From DASPOF01 sp035626155 (lineage in GTDB: Bacteria > Desulfobacterota > Binatia > Binatales > Binataceae), in assembly GCA_035626155.1 (NCBI GenBank), contig DASPOF010000159.1:1-31587 (forward strand): a DNA stretch of 31,587 nucleotides, read 5' to 3'. Below the pieces are notes generated by a model. That model worked only from the letters and a program-made list of their open reading frames with translations. It did no database searches and was not told where the DNA came from. Positions 15,537 to 24,228 of this stretch are shown piece after piece. Position numbers and translations under genes: made by a program. How positions within the stretch are numbered: position 1 is the stretch's first letter; each line of letters begins with the position of its first letter.

Positions 15537-16757
15537 GTGGCAATCGAAGTTACGATGCCCAAGTTTGGGCTGACGATGCAGGAAGGCACCGTCCAGCGGT
15601 ACTTCAAGTCGCCGGGCGATGCGGTCGCGGCGGGCGAGCCGCTCTACGAAGTCGAAACCGAGAAAGTTTTGTATCAGGTCGAGGCGCCGGCCGCCGGAAC
15701 GCTCGCGATCGTGCTCGCCGCCGAAGGTGAGACGGTCGAATGCGGCGCGCGCGTCGCGGTAATCGCGGAGCCCGGCGAGGATCTCGCCGCGATTGTTGCG
15801 CGCTACCGCATCGAATCGAAACCTGTTCGCCCCGCCGCGGGCGCAGCTCAGCCCGCCCGGGAACCGGCGGGGGCGGCCGCGGCACCCCGCCCCTCATCAG
15901 CACTCGGCGCGGGCGGCCGGCGCGCCGTCAGCCCGATCGCGCGCAAGCTCGCCGCCGAACTCGGGGTCGATGTCGATGCGATCGAGGGCAGCGGACCGGG
16001 CGGGCGTGTCACGCGCGAGGATGTCGAGCGCGCGGCCAGCGCGTCGGCCGCGGCGAAACCCGCCGCGCCGATCTCAGCGCCCGCAACCGGTGTGTCCGGG
16101 GAGCGAATCGCGCTGCGCGGCGTGCGCAAGCTAATCGCCGAGCGCATGCACCAGTCGCTTCGGGACACCGCGCAAATAACGATCACGACCGAGGCCGATG
16201 CCGCCCCTGCGGTCGAGCGGCGGGAGCGGCTGCGCGCCCGCTTCGACCTCACTTACACTGACATGATCGTTTACGCGGTCTCGCGCGCGCTGCTCAAGCA
16301 TCCGCGCATGAACTCGCAACTCAAGGGCGGAGAAATCATCGTTCCCGACACCGTCGGCGTCGGGATCGCGGTCGCGCTCGAGGACGGACTCATCGTTCCG
16401 GTCGTCCACGATGCGGCGCGCAAGCGGCTCGACCAAATCGCACTCGAAGCCAGAGAGCTTGGCGAGCGTGCGCGCGCCGGAGCGCTCAAGCTCGAAGATG
16501 TGACCGGGGCCACGTTTACGGTGACCAATCTCGGGACGTATGGCATCGATGCGTTCACGCCGATATTGAATCCGGGTGAGACCGGAATTCTCGGCGTCGG
16601 GCGGATAATCGAGAAGCCGGTGGTACGCGGCGGCGAGATTGTACCGCGCGCGATGATTACCTTGTCCCTGACGTTCGACCATCGCGTGATCGACGGCGCT
16701 CCTGCGGCCGAATTTCTCCGCAGCTTGATCGAGCTTTTCAATTCCGCTGAGAGCTGA
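15537..16757 (+). CDS. 2-oxoacid dehydrogenase E2 component (dihydrolipoamide acyltransferase)
   Basis: A 406-residue acyltransferase. Domains in order: one lipoyl domain (about 2-78) with lipoylated K43 in VETEKVLYQ; an Ala/Pro linker; a peripheral subunit-binding domain (about 129-166) with VSPIARKLAAELG and GPGGRVTR; a second linker; and the catalytic trimer domain (about 186-406) with H382 and D386 in DHRVIDG. It transfers the acyl group to CoA. The start is GTG 15537, giving the standard MAIEVTMPKFG N-terminus; the ribosome site is poor, so translation is likely coupled to E1 beta. E3 (dihydrolipoamide dehydrogenase) is not in this window and must be supplied elsewhere. Confidence 0.95.
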   Translation: MAIEVTMPKFGLTMQEGTVQRYFKSPGDAVAAGEPLYEVETEKVLYQVEAPAAGTLAIVLAAEGETVECGARVAVIAEPGEDLAAIVARYRIESKPVRPAAGAAQPAREPAGAAAAPRPSSALGAGGRRAVSPIARKLAAELGVDVDAIEGSGPGGRVTREDVERAASASAAAKPAAPISAPATGVSGERIALRGVRKLIAERMHQSLRDTAQITITTEADAAPAVERRERLRARFDLTYTDMIVYAVSRALLKHPRMNSQLKGGEIIVPDTVGVGIAVALEDGLIVPVVHDAARKRLDQIALEARELGERARAGALKLEDVTGATFTVTNLGTYGIDAFTPILNPGETGILGVGRIIEKPVVRGGEIVPRAMITLSLTFDHRVIDGAPAAEFLRSLIELFNSAES

Positions 16758-16762
16758 TCGCC

Positions 16763-18313
16763 ATGAAAGCCAGCAGTCACATTTTCATCGCGTCGACCGG
16801 CAAGTCGAGTTCCGCAAGCCTGCGCGAGCATCGGCTTTCCGCTTCGTTGAAGTCAGTGGCCGGGGCGAGCGCCTTCGCCGCGATGCTTCTGATCGCTGCC
16901 GCGCCGACGCCAGCGGCATCGGGGTCTCGCGCCGATCCCCCTGAGACGCCGCCGTCGCATCGCGCGGCAATCGGAAAGGAAGCTCCTCAGGCCAAGCCAA
17001 TCGATTGGGACAAGATCACCCAGGAAGCCACCGACTTCCTCTCGAAGTACATCCGGATCGACACGACCAATCCGCCCGGCAACGAACTGCCGGCAGCCAA
17101 GCTGCTCAAGGAGAAATTCCTCGCCGACGGAATCCCCGCAACCACCTGGGAGCCGGTGCCCGGACGCGGGATCATCACGGCACGCCTTCACGGAATCGGC
17201 AAGCACAATAAGGCAATCCTGCTGCTAAGCCATATGGATGTCGTGCCGGCCGAGCCCAAGGAATGGCAGGAGCCGCCGTTCTCGGGGCTGGTCAAGGACG
17301 GACAACTGTGGGGGCGTGGCACGCTCGACGACAAGGGACCGGGTGTGATCGATCTGATGGCGATGCTCGCGATCAAGCGCGCGGGCATCCTGCTCGATCG
17401 CGACGTGTTGTTCGTCGCGACCGGCGACGAGGAGGAGGGCGGCAAACTCGGCGCCGGATGGTTCATCGACCATCAGCCGAACGTTTATTCAGACGCCGGG
17501 TACGTTCTCAACGAGGGCGGCGGAATTCTCATCGAGAAAAACGGCAAGAAGGTCTATGCCGTGTCGGTCGCCGAGAAGACCCCGCTCTGGCTGCGTCTTA
17601 CCGCAACCGGTCCCGCCGGACACGCCGCCGCTCCGCCCGCCGAGACCGCGGTCGGCGAATTGGTTCGCGCTCTCCAGAAGCTAATCGAGTACCGCACCAG
17701 CGTCCGCGTGCTGACGATCGTGCAGAACTCGATGCACGAGATTTCGCTTCTGACCGACGGTCCCAGGCAATTCCTCGACCTGAGCACATCGCTCAAGGAT
17801 CCCGCCTACCAGAAGCAGTTTCTCGCGGTGCCGGGCCAGAATGCGATGGTGCGCGACACGATCACGCCCACGGTGCTCGGGGCGAGCGAGAAAACCAACG
17901 TGATCGCCCCAACCGCTTACGCCGAGGTCGATTGCCGCCTGCTGCCCGGCACCGACCCGAAAGCGTTCCTCGCGGCGATACGCAAGGTGATCGCGGACGA
18001 CAACATCAAGATCGACGTGCTGCTCAATTTCCCGCCGGTCTCATCGCCGCAGAAGACCGAGCTGATGACGGCGATCGAGACGCTGGCGCGCCGCGACGAC
18101 AAGGCGCCGGTGGTGGCGACGATGACCAGCGGATTCACCGACAGCCACTACTTCCGCCAGAAAAAGATCATCGCCTACGGCTTCGTTCCCATCGCCACCA
18201 CGGTCGGCGAGCCGCACGGCGTTCACGGCGTCAATGAGCATATCGACCTCAAGGAATTCGGCCGCGCGATCCAGCGGACGGCCGAGTTGCTCGAGATACT
18301 GGGCGGGCGCTAA
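16763..18313 (+). CDS. Exported M20-family zinc metallopeptidase
   Basis: A 516-residue M20 (ArgE/DapE/carboxypeptidase G2) family protein. The metal and catalytic residues are readable: H157 and D159 in SHMDVVP, D189 in GRGTLDDKG, and E223-E224 in ATGDEEEGG, with a late His in GVHGVNE; a dimerisation lid lies between about 270 and 390. It should hydrolyse an amide bond of a peptide or N-acyl amino acid with two zinc ions. A hydrophobic stretch at about 31-52 ending PAASG looks like a signal peptide with an unusually long n-region, so export to the periplasm, or membrane tethering, is likely. ATG 16763 lies 5 bp after E2, so the gene is in the same transcription unit; the functional link to E2 is unclear. 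Confidence 0.92.
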   Translation: MKASSHIFIASTGKSSSASLREHRLSASLKSVAGASAFAAMLLIAAAPTPAASGSRADPPETPPSHRAAIGKEAPQAKPIDWDKITQEATDFLSKYIRIDTTNPPGNELPAAKLLKEKFLADGIPATTWEPVPGRGIITARLHGIGKHNKAILLLSHMDVVPAEPKEWQEPPFSGLVKDGQLWGRGTLDDKGPGVIDLMAMLAIKRAGILLDRDVLFVATGDEEEGGKLGAGWFIDHQPNVYSDAGYVLNEGGGILIEKNGKKVYAVSVAEKTPLWLRLTATGPAGHAAAPPAETAVGELVRALQKLIEYRTSVRVLTIVQNSMHEISLLTDGPRQFLDLSTSLKDPAYQKQFLAVPGQNAMVRDTITPTVLGASEKTNVIAPTAYAEVDCRLLPGTDPKAFLAAIRKVIADDNIKIDVLLNFPPVSSPQKTELMTAIETLARRDDKAPVVATMTSGFTDSHYFRQKKIIAYGFVPIATTVGEPHGVHGVNEHIDLKEFGRAIQRTAELLEILGGR

Positions 18314-18322
18314 AGGGGAGGC

Positions 18323-19507
18323 ATGTTGCGCGCCGGTGCCGGGTACTCGACTGCGCTCAACCCGAAGGTCGCCGCCGCTGAGGCCGTCGCTGCGGCGCTC
18401 AGCCAGGCCGGGCTGGCGCGCGCCGAGGGCGCGCTCTGCTTCGCGACCAGCGCGTACGGAGCGGCGTACCCCCTGATCCTTCGCACGGTGGCCGCAGAGG
18501 CTCGCACCGAGCAGGTCGCGGGATGTTCCAGTCTGGGTGTGATCGCGGGGCCGCAGGAAATCGAGGGGGGCCACGCGCTCGCGGTACTGGTCCTCGGCGG
18601 AGATGGGATTGCGGCGCGCCGGTTCTTCGTACCGTCGCTGCGTGGGCGAGGCCCCAAGGTCGCATCGGAGATTGCCGCGACGCTTCGCCCGGCGCTTGGT
18701 CCATCCAACCTGCTGTGCCTGTTCGCCGACACCTACAACATGGACCCTGAGAGTCTGCTGCCGCCGCTTGCGCGCGAACTGCCCGGGGTCGTGATCACCG
18801 GCGGCGGCGCTAGCGAGGACGGCTCGATCGGAGAGACGTTTCAATTCTGCGGCGACACGGTGAGCAACAACGCAGTGAGCGGGATGCTGATCGCGGGCGA
18901 TTTCGACATCGTGCTCGCAAGCTCGCTTGCCGCGACCCCGATCGGCGGCGGCCATCGGGTCACCGCCGCGCGCGAGAACGTGATCGCCGAACTCGACGGC
19001 CGCCCCGCCTTCGAGGTCTTCGCCGAGGCCGCCGGGCCGCTCGCCGCCGATCTCCGCCGCGCGCTCACCTTTGTGTTCCTCGCGGTGCCGCTCGACCCGG
19101 CCGCGCAGAAAATCGAGCGCGGGAGCTACCTGGTCCGCAACATCACCGGCGCGAGCAAGGAGCATGGCGTCATCGCCGTAGCGCATCATCCCGCGGTCGG
19201 CGAGACGGTCGGATTCGTGCTGCGCGATGGCGAGCGCGCCCGCCAGGACCTGAAGCAAACCCTCGACGAGCTGCGCGGCCGCATCGCGACGCCGCCCGCC
19301 TTCGGGCTCTACTTCGATTGCGTCTCGCGCGGCGCCGGCCTCTACAACATCGCGGGCCACGATTCGGCCTACATCCGCCAGTATCTCGGCGAGATTCCGC
19401 TCGCGGGCTTTTTCACCGGTTTCGAGATCGGGCCGATCGGCGCTACCACCGGCCTCTTGCAGTACTCCGGCGTCCTCGCCCTCGTCTCAGAGAGAAAGCG
19501 GGCATAA
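18323..19507 (+). CDS. Stand-alone FIST-domain protein
   Basis: A 394-residue protein made only of FIST N- and C-terminal domains, with no attached kinase, GGDEF or methyl-accepting domain. The start GAGYSTALNP, the AGCSSLGVI segment and the C-terminal GLYFDCVSRGAGLY and IGPIGATTGLLQYSG segments are the family's recognisable parts. FIST was proposed as a small-ligand (perhaps amino-acid) sensory domain. The ribosome site GGGGAGG sits only 1 nt before ATG 18323. TTG 18326, which gives MRAGAGYS, is better spaced and matches related proteins, so the true start is probably there. It follows the peptidase by 9 bp. Being next to an amino-acid-releasing type of peptidase fits an amino-acid sensing idea, but that is inference. 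Confidence 0.9.
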   Translation: MLRAGAGYSTALNPKVAAAEAVAAALSQAGLARAEGALCFATSAYGAAYPLILRTVAAEARTEQVAGCSSLGVIAGPQEIEGGHALAVLVLGGDGIAARRFFVPSLRGRGPKVASEIAATLRPALGPSNLLCLFADTYNMDPESLLPPLARELPGVVITGGGASEDGSIGETFQFCGDTVSNNAVSGMLIAGDFDIVLASSLAATPIGGGHRVTAARENVIAELDGRPAFEVFAEAAGPLAADLRRALTFVFLAVPLDPAAQKIERGSYLVRNITGASKEHGVIAVAHHPAVGETVGFVLRDGERARQDLKQTLDELRGRIATPPAFGLYFDCVSRGAGLYNIAGHDSAYIRQYLGEIPLAGFFTGFEIGPIGATTGLLQYSGVLALVSERKRA

Positions 19508-19630
19508 CCAGCCCGATACCCCCTCGCGCCGCGCTTGCACGCGGGAAAGGGTTAGTGATACCTGAACTTTGGATTCGAGCGGGGCGGCCCGCCGGATATC
19601 ACCCAGCCGAGAGACGGAGGAGCACCCAAA

Positions 19631-20758
19631 GTGAATTTTGGATTTTCGGAAGAACAAGAGATGCTTCGCGACGCGGCGAAGCGCTTCCTGGCGGACAACT
19701 GCTCGACGAAGTTCGTGCGCCAAACGATGGCGGATGCGACCGCCCACAATCAGGGTTTCTGGAAGAAGCTGGTTGAACTTGGATGGCCGGGGCTCCTCAT
19801 TCCAGAGGAATTTGGCGGCCAGGGCGGAACCTTCCTCGACATGACGGTGGTCATCGAGGAGTGCGGCAAAGCGCTGGTTCCCGGACCGTTCTTCGCGCAG
19901 GCCCTGCTTGGCGCCACGATCCTCGTCGAGGGCGGCTCCGCCGATGCCAAGAAAAACATCCTGCCAAAGATGGCCACGGGCGAGTATATCGGCACGGTCG
20001 CGATCGCCGAGGCCGCGGGCCGCTTCGATGCCGGCGGCATCCAGTTGAAGGCGGCCAAGAGCGGCGCCGATTACGTCCTCAGCGGCGAGAAATTTTTCGT
20101 TCCCGATGCGCACGTCGCCAACGGGATCGCGGTCGCGGCGCGGACCAGCGGAAGCGGGGAAAAGGGAATCTCCATCTTCACCGTTCCGGCCAACGAAAAG
20201 GGTGTCACGATCACGCAGCTAAAGACCGTCGATATGACCCGGCGCCTGTGCCACGTGAAGTTCGACAACGCGAAGGCCGCCGGCATCCTGGGCAAGGTGG
20301 ACGAGGGATGGCCGCTCTTGCGGCGCACCCTCGATGTTGCCACCGCGGCGCTGGCGACCGAGACGGTCGGCACCGCGCAGAAGGCGCTCGACCTGTCGGT
20401 CGAGTACGCGAAGACCCGCGTCCAGTTCGGAAAGCCGATCGGCTCATTCCAGGCGGTCAAGCACAAGTGCGTGGACATGATGGTCGGCGTCGAGAACGCG
20501 CGTTCGCTCGCCTACTACGCGGCCTGGACCGTCGATACGCGCGCGGCCGAGGCGGCCACGGCGGTCCCGATGGCGAAGGCGTACGCGTCGGACATGGGCA
20601 AGAACGTGACCAGCGAGGCGATTCAGGTCCACGGCGGAATCGGGTTCACCTGGGAGCACGACATGCACCTGTTCCATCGCCGCGCGCTCGCGGATGAGGC
20701 GAACTTCGGCAATGCGCCGGTGCATCGCGAAACCGTCGCGAGTTCGCTGCTTCACTGA
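19631..20758 (+). CDS. Acyl-CoA dehydrogenase
   Basis: A 375-residue FAD enzyme of the acyl-CoA dehydrogenase fold: N-terminal helices (about 1-115), middle beta domain (about 116-215) with AIAEAAGRFDAG, and C-terminal helices with RVQFGKPIGSFQAVKH (263-278) and QVHGGIGFTWEHD (332-344). It oxidises an acyl-CoA to the 2,3-enoyl-CoA, passing electrons to electron-transfer flavoprotein. The usual C-terminal YEGT catalytic glutamate is not present. E244 in ALATETVG lies where isovaleryl- and long-chain-type enzymes and FadE26-like steroid enzymes keep their base. The HGGIGFTWEHD wording is also common in heteromeric steroid-side-chain enzymes. It starts at GTG 19631 after CGGAGGAG and ends before a strong terminator. 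Confidence 0.94.
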   Translation: MNFGFSEEQEMLRDAAKRFLADNCSTKFVRQTMADATAHNQGFWKKLVELGWPGLLIPEEFGGQGGTFLDMTVVIEECGKALVPGPFFAQALLGATILVEGGSADAKKNILPKMATGEYIGTVAIAEAAGRFDAGGIQLKAAKSGADYVLSGEKFFVPDAHVANGIAVAARTSGSGEKGISIFTVPANEKGVTITQLKTVDMTRRLCHVKFDNAKAAGILGKVDEGWPLLRRTLDVATAALATETVGTAQKALDLSVEYAKTRVQFGKPIGSFQAVKHKCVDMMVGVENARSLAYYAAWTVDTRAAEAATAVPMAKAYASDMGKNVTSEAIQVHGGIGFTWEHDMHLFHRRALADEANFGNAPVHRETVASSLLH

Positions 20759-20790
20759 GCGAAGCACCGAATCAGTTCGCATTTGAATCG

Positions 20791-20826
20791 AGAGCCGCGG
20801 CGATCCTCGCCGCGGCTCTTTTTTTT
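20791..20826 (+). terminator. Rho-independent terminator
   Basis: AGAGCCGCGGCG (20791-20802) pairs perfectly with CGCCGCGGCTCT (20808-20819) around the loop ATCCT. It is followed by a run of eight T (20819-20826). It lies 33 bp after the acyl-CoA dehydrogenase stop and should end the transcription unit that begins at the E1/E2 genes or at 19631. Confidence 0.93.
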
Positions 20827-20922
20827 GAGGGTGTCCCATCGGCATCTGTGATTCTGCGATAAGTGCCGCAACCCGGCCGAAACTTCGTGCGGAGGCGAGC
20901 GCGGACGCAGGAATCGGACCCG

Positions 20923-21726
20923 ATGGCCGTGGATCGCCTGGTTGCAGTGATTTCAGCGGGCAAAGCGATTCGAGTCTTCCTTCTTCTCCTGGCGATGCTC
21001 GCAGTGCCGGGGCCGGCGGACGCGATTGATTTCTATGAAATCGAAGTCTATTCCATCGAAACCGCAGCCCCCGGCCATCTGACACTCGAACTTCACTCCA
21101 ATACCGTCAGCACCGCGACTGGCGAGTCGGCGCGCGCCGCGCTCAATCCCTACCAGATTCACGAGACGCTCGAGGCGACTTACGGGGTCCTGCCCTTCCT
21201 CGAAGTGGGCCAGTACCTGGCCACCGCGCGGCTCAACAACGGCCAATACGAGTACGCAGGCGCCCGGACCAAGGTCCATTTCGCCGTGCCGCAATCGGAA
21301 GGATGGCCAATCGAAATCGGGGGAAACCTGCAAATCGACTACATGCGGCGCGCTGCCGAGAGCAACCCGCTCTCATTCGAGGTGCGCCCGATCCTCGAGA
21401 GCGACCTTGGGCGCTTCACGCTGATCGGCAATTTCCCATTCTCGAAGCCGTTCAGCGGACCCGAGACCCACAAGGGCGTGCAATTTCTGCCCTCGGGCGA
21501 GATTGCCTACCGCGTGTTCGACTGGATGACGCCGGCGATCGAGTACTACAGCGACATGGGACCGCTCTCATCGCTGCCCGGCGTCCAGCGCCAGCAACAA
21601 TTCATCGTCCCCGCGTTGAACTTCGACTTCCTGCCCCAACTCGAACTGAACCTCGGCGTGGGAGTCGGCATCACCCGCACCAGCAATGGATTATTCCTTA
21701 AGTCGATCATCGGCTGGACCTTTTGA
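20923..21726 (+). CDS. Putative outer-membrane beta-barrel protein
   Basis: A 267-residue exported protein of unknown function. A signal peptide (VFLLLLAMLAVPGPADA, about 18-34) precedes a beta-rich mature protein with alternating hydrophobic/polar strands, repeated aromatic turns and no helical stretches. It ends in W-T-F: a C-terminal Phe is the usual signal for the BAM barrel-insertion machine. Internal features such as LEATYGVLPFLEVGQYL and the closing LNLGVGVGITRTSNGLFLK strand resemble small transporter-like barrels. An upstream in-frame ATG at 20863 is ignored because the signal peptide then sits 80 residues in. The gene stands alone, after the terminator at 20791 and 78 bp before the MoxR operon. 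Barrel topology is inferred from composition only. Confidence 0.75.
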   Translation: MAVDRLVAVISAGKAIRVFLLLLAMLAVPGPADAIDFYEIEVYSIETAAPGHLTLELHSNTVSTATGESARAALNPYQIHETLEATYGVLPFLEVGQYLATARLNNGQYEYAGARTKVHFAVPQSEGWPIEIGGNLQIDYMRRAAESNPLSFEVRPILESDLGRFTLIGNFPFSKPFSGPETHKGVQFLPSGEIAYRVFDWMTPAIEYYSDMGPLSSLPGVQRQQQFIVPALNFDFLPQLELNLGVGVGITRTSNGLFLKSIIGWTF

Positions 21727-21804
21727 ACCGGCCCGTACGAACCCCGCAGCTCGGCGCTGCGAACCGGTCGTTGCGCGCGGTATCGCACTAAAATAATCTC
21801 CAGA

Positions 21805-23181
21805 ATGCGCGCCGGGCGGTTTCAAATGGCGTCCCCCACAAACCTAAGGAGAGCCGAGGAGAAGCTCGCACTCATCCTGCGGGAGGTAGCCTCCGTGCGC
21901 TGGCGGCTCAACTCGCTCGCGGTGCAGCGCGGGGTCTTCCTCGGACTGGCGGTTGTGATCGCGGCAGGCGCGGTGATTTATCTCGCCGCGATGCTCCTGG
22001 GTCCGCTGGCATTCCTCTCATGCGCGATCGCGGCGGCGCTCGCGCTCGCGGCCGGGCTGTGGCGCTCGATCAGGAGCGCGTTGCGGCTCAGCGCCAATCT
22101 CGCGGGCGCGGCGCAAGTCGCCGATGAGCGCGCGGAACTCCGGGGCCGGCTGGTGACGATCGTCGAGGCGGCGCCGGAGGTGCGTTCAAAGCCGTTGTGG
22201 GCATTCCTGCTCGAAGACACCATCGGGCGGCGCGACGAGTTCGCGCCCGGCCGGATCGTGCGTCACCGCATCTCGCGATCGCTCTTCGCTCTTGCCGGTG
22301 CGCTCCTGCTCGCCGGCATCGCGATACCGCTTGCGCGAACCGTTCATGCGCCCGCCGCGGCGGCGATCTCGCAGCAGGCCGATATCACGCTCGACCTCGA
22401 CCAGCTTCAGCTTCGGCCTGCCGACGCCGACAGCGAAGGCGGCCTCGAAGTTCAAGCCGATGCCGCGACGATGCGCCGGCTCGAAGAGAAGCTTGCGCGC
22501 GAGGGCGCAAGTTCGGGCGCAGGCAACTCCGGCAGCGTCGATAAACTTCTCACCCGCGCGCGCAGCCTCGCCGGGAAGGTACAAAGCCGCCTGCGCGGCC
22601 AGTCTGCGGACAAGCCGCGGCTCACCCTCAAGCTGGCCGACGCCGCCACCAATCCGGACTCATCTCACCCCGACGATAACCCAGAGCCGTGGCGAAGCGG
22701 GGCCAGCCACGAACCTGCTGGACAGTTCGAGCAGGACCATCGGGATGCCGAAGCGCCACTACCCGCCGAACCACGCCAGAAAAATCGCGAGGCCGCGCCC
22801 GCGCCGGACGATAATCCGCGGGGAAGAAGCGAAACCGGCGGTTCGCATGACGTGCCCGCGGCGGATACCGACGCGGAACGGCGCGACGATGACAACCAGC
22901 GCGCGGACATGCAAACCGGCGGGGCTGCATCGCACGGGGTCGGCACCGATCCGCAGACTCTGTTTGGCAGCCAGACGGATTCCAAGCTCGGCAGTGAGGG
23001 CTTTGAAATCGCAATCGAAGCGCAGCCGCTGGAGCACGGTGCAAAAGGCGCTGGCCGCGCCTACCTTCCTCCCAAGGTGCGCACGCCGCTCAATGCTCAT
23101 CAGCAGCCCGACCAACCGGTGACGCGCGCAGCCATTGCGCCCGACGACCAGGCCACGATCAAGCGGGTGTTCGAGCGATGA
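21805..23181 (+). CDS. Membrane protein of the MoxR/vWA operon, disordered C-terminal half
   Basis: A 458-residue protein I cannot name firmly. Residues 1-40 form a charged helix, then come two transmembrane helices (about 43-62 and 64-84), an amphipathic region with VADERAELRGRLVTIVE (105-121) resembling the DUF4175-like membrane proteins of such loci, and a third membrane helix (about 159-178). From about 190 to the end it is low-complexity, polar and charged (Asp, Pro, Arg, Gln, Ala), probably disordered. Either ATG 21805 or ATG 21826 may be the start; neither has a clear Shine-Dalgarno. Its stop overlaps the MoxR start by 4 bp (ATGA), so it is translationally coupled. It may anchor the ATPase to the membrane, which is inference. 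Confidence 0.75.
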   Translation: MRAGRFQMASPTNLRRAEEKLALILREVASVRWRLNSLAVQRGVFLGLAVVIAAGAVIYLAAMLLGPLAFLSCAIAAALALAAGLWRSIRSALRLSANLAGAAQVADERAELRGRLVTIVEAAPEVRSKPLWAFLLEDTIGRRDEFAPGRIVRHRISRSLFALAGALLLAGIAIPLARTVHAPAAAAISQQADITLDLDQLQLRPADADSEGGLEVQADAATMRRLEEKLAREGASSGAGNSGSVDKLLTRARSLAGKVQSRLRGQSADKPRLTLKLADAATNPDSSHPDDNPEPWRSGASHEPAGQFEQDHRDAEAPLPAEPRQKNREAAPAPDDNPRGRSETGGSHDVPAADTDAERRDDDNQRADMQTGGAASHGVGTDPQTLFGSQTDSKLGSEGFEIAIEAQPLEHGAKGAGRAYLPPKVRTPLNAHQQPDQPVTRAAIAPDDQATIKRVFER

Positions 23182-24218
23182 ACGAGGCGATGGTGCAAAT
23201 GCCTACCGTCGCCGATTTCGCGCAAACCTTCCGGCGAATCCAGGCAGAAATCCACAAGCTCATCGTTGGACACCACCAAGCCGTCGAGGAGCTGCTCATC
23301 GCGCTCTTTGCCGGAGGGCACGTGCTGATCGAGGGCGTGCCCGGGACCGGAAAGACCACGCTGGTCAAGACGCTTGGGCTCGCACTCAACCTGAGCTTCA
23401 ACCGGATCCAATTCACCGTGGACCTGATGCCGGCGGATATCACCGGCACCCGGGTGATCGTGTCGGGTGAGGACGGCAGGCGTGAGTTCAGCTTCCAGCC
23501 CGGTCCGGTCTTTTGCCATATTCTGCTCGGCGACGAGATCAACCGCGCCACGCCCAAGACGCAGTCGGCATTGCTCGAGGCGATGGCGGAATTGCAGGTG
23601 ACCTCGTCGGGCACCACCTACGCGCTCAAGCCGCCATTCTTCGTCATGGCGACGCTCAATCCGATCGAGATGGAGGGGACTTATCCGCTGCCGGAGGCGC
23701 AGCTCGACCGGTTTCTGTTCAAGGTGCGGCTGAACTATCCCGATGAGAGCGAACTCGTGAAGATCATTTCGACCACGACGGGACCCGAAGATGCGGGAGT
23801 GGAGCCGGTATTTCCGGCGGCGGAGTCGGCCGCGCGGATCGAAGGGCTCAAGCATCTCGTGCGCGAGGTGATCGCGGCGCCCGCGATGGAGGCGTACGCG
23901 GCGCGCCTGGTACGCGCGACCCAGCCGCAGCACTCGCGCTTCATCACCAATTCGGGCAACGCCATCCACGATGAGATGGTGGACCGGTACGTGATGTTCG
24001 GTTCCTCGCCGCGCGGAGCGCAGGCGCTGATCCTCGGCGCCAAGGTGCAGGCGCTGCTGGACGGGCGGGCCAATATCGCGCGCGAGGACCTCGACCAGGT
24101 CGCGATTCCCGCGCTGGCCCACCGCATCATGCTCAATTACGCGGCGCATTCCGACGCGATCGACGCCGCCCAGGTCGTCGAGCGCGTGCTCAAATCGGTC
24201 CGCGCCGCGCGCACTTGA
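23178..24218 (+). CDS. moxR: MoxR-family AAA+ ATPase
   Basis: A 346-residue AAA+ protein. The Walker A motif GVPGTGKT is at 53-60, Walker B is in HILLGDEINRA (about 114-124), sensor 1 is ATLNP (158-162), and the conserved LPEAQLDRF arginine region follows at about 171; the C-terminal lid domain spans about 215-340. MoxR ATPases act as chaperones that help mature or remodel partner proteins carrying vWA domains, which are encoded directly downstream. No signal peptide is seen, so it is cytoplasmic. It starts at ATG 23178, overlapping the previous gene, and is followed by the DUF58 gene after 10 bp. Confidence 0.95.
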   Translation: MNEAMVQMPTVADFAQTFRRIQAEIHKLIVGHHQAVEELLIALFAGGHVLIEGVPGTGKTTLVKTLGLALNLSFNRIQFTVDLMPADITGTRVIVSGEDGRREFSFQPGPVFCHILLGDEINRATPKTQSALLEAMAELQVTSSGTTYALKPPFFVMATLNPIEMEGTYPLPEAQLDRFLFKVRLNYPDESELVKIISTTTGPEDAGVEPVFPAAESAARIEGLKHLVREVIAAPAMEAYAARLVRATQPQHSRFITNSGNAIHDEMVDRYVMFGSSPRGAQALILGAKVQALLDGRANIAREDLDQVAIPALAHRIMLNYAAHSDAIDAAQVVERVLKSVRAART

Positions 24219-24228
24219 AGGCACGCCG

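Noticed and set aside
18041..19360. 439-residue minus-strand open frame
   Set aside because: Lies opposite the M20 and FIST genes, both with strong family motifs; the antisense product is low-complexity Arg/Ala/Gly.
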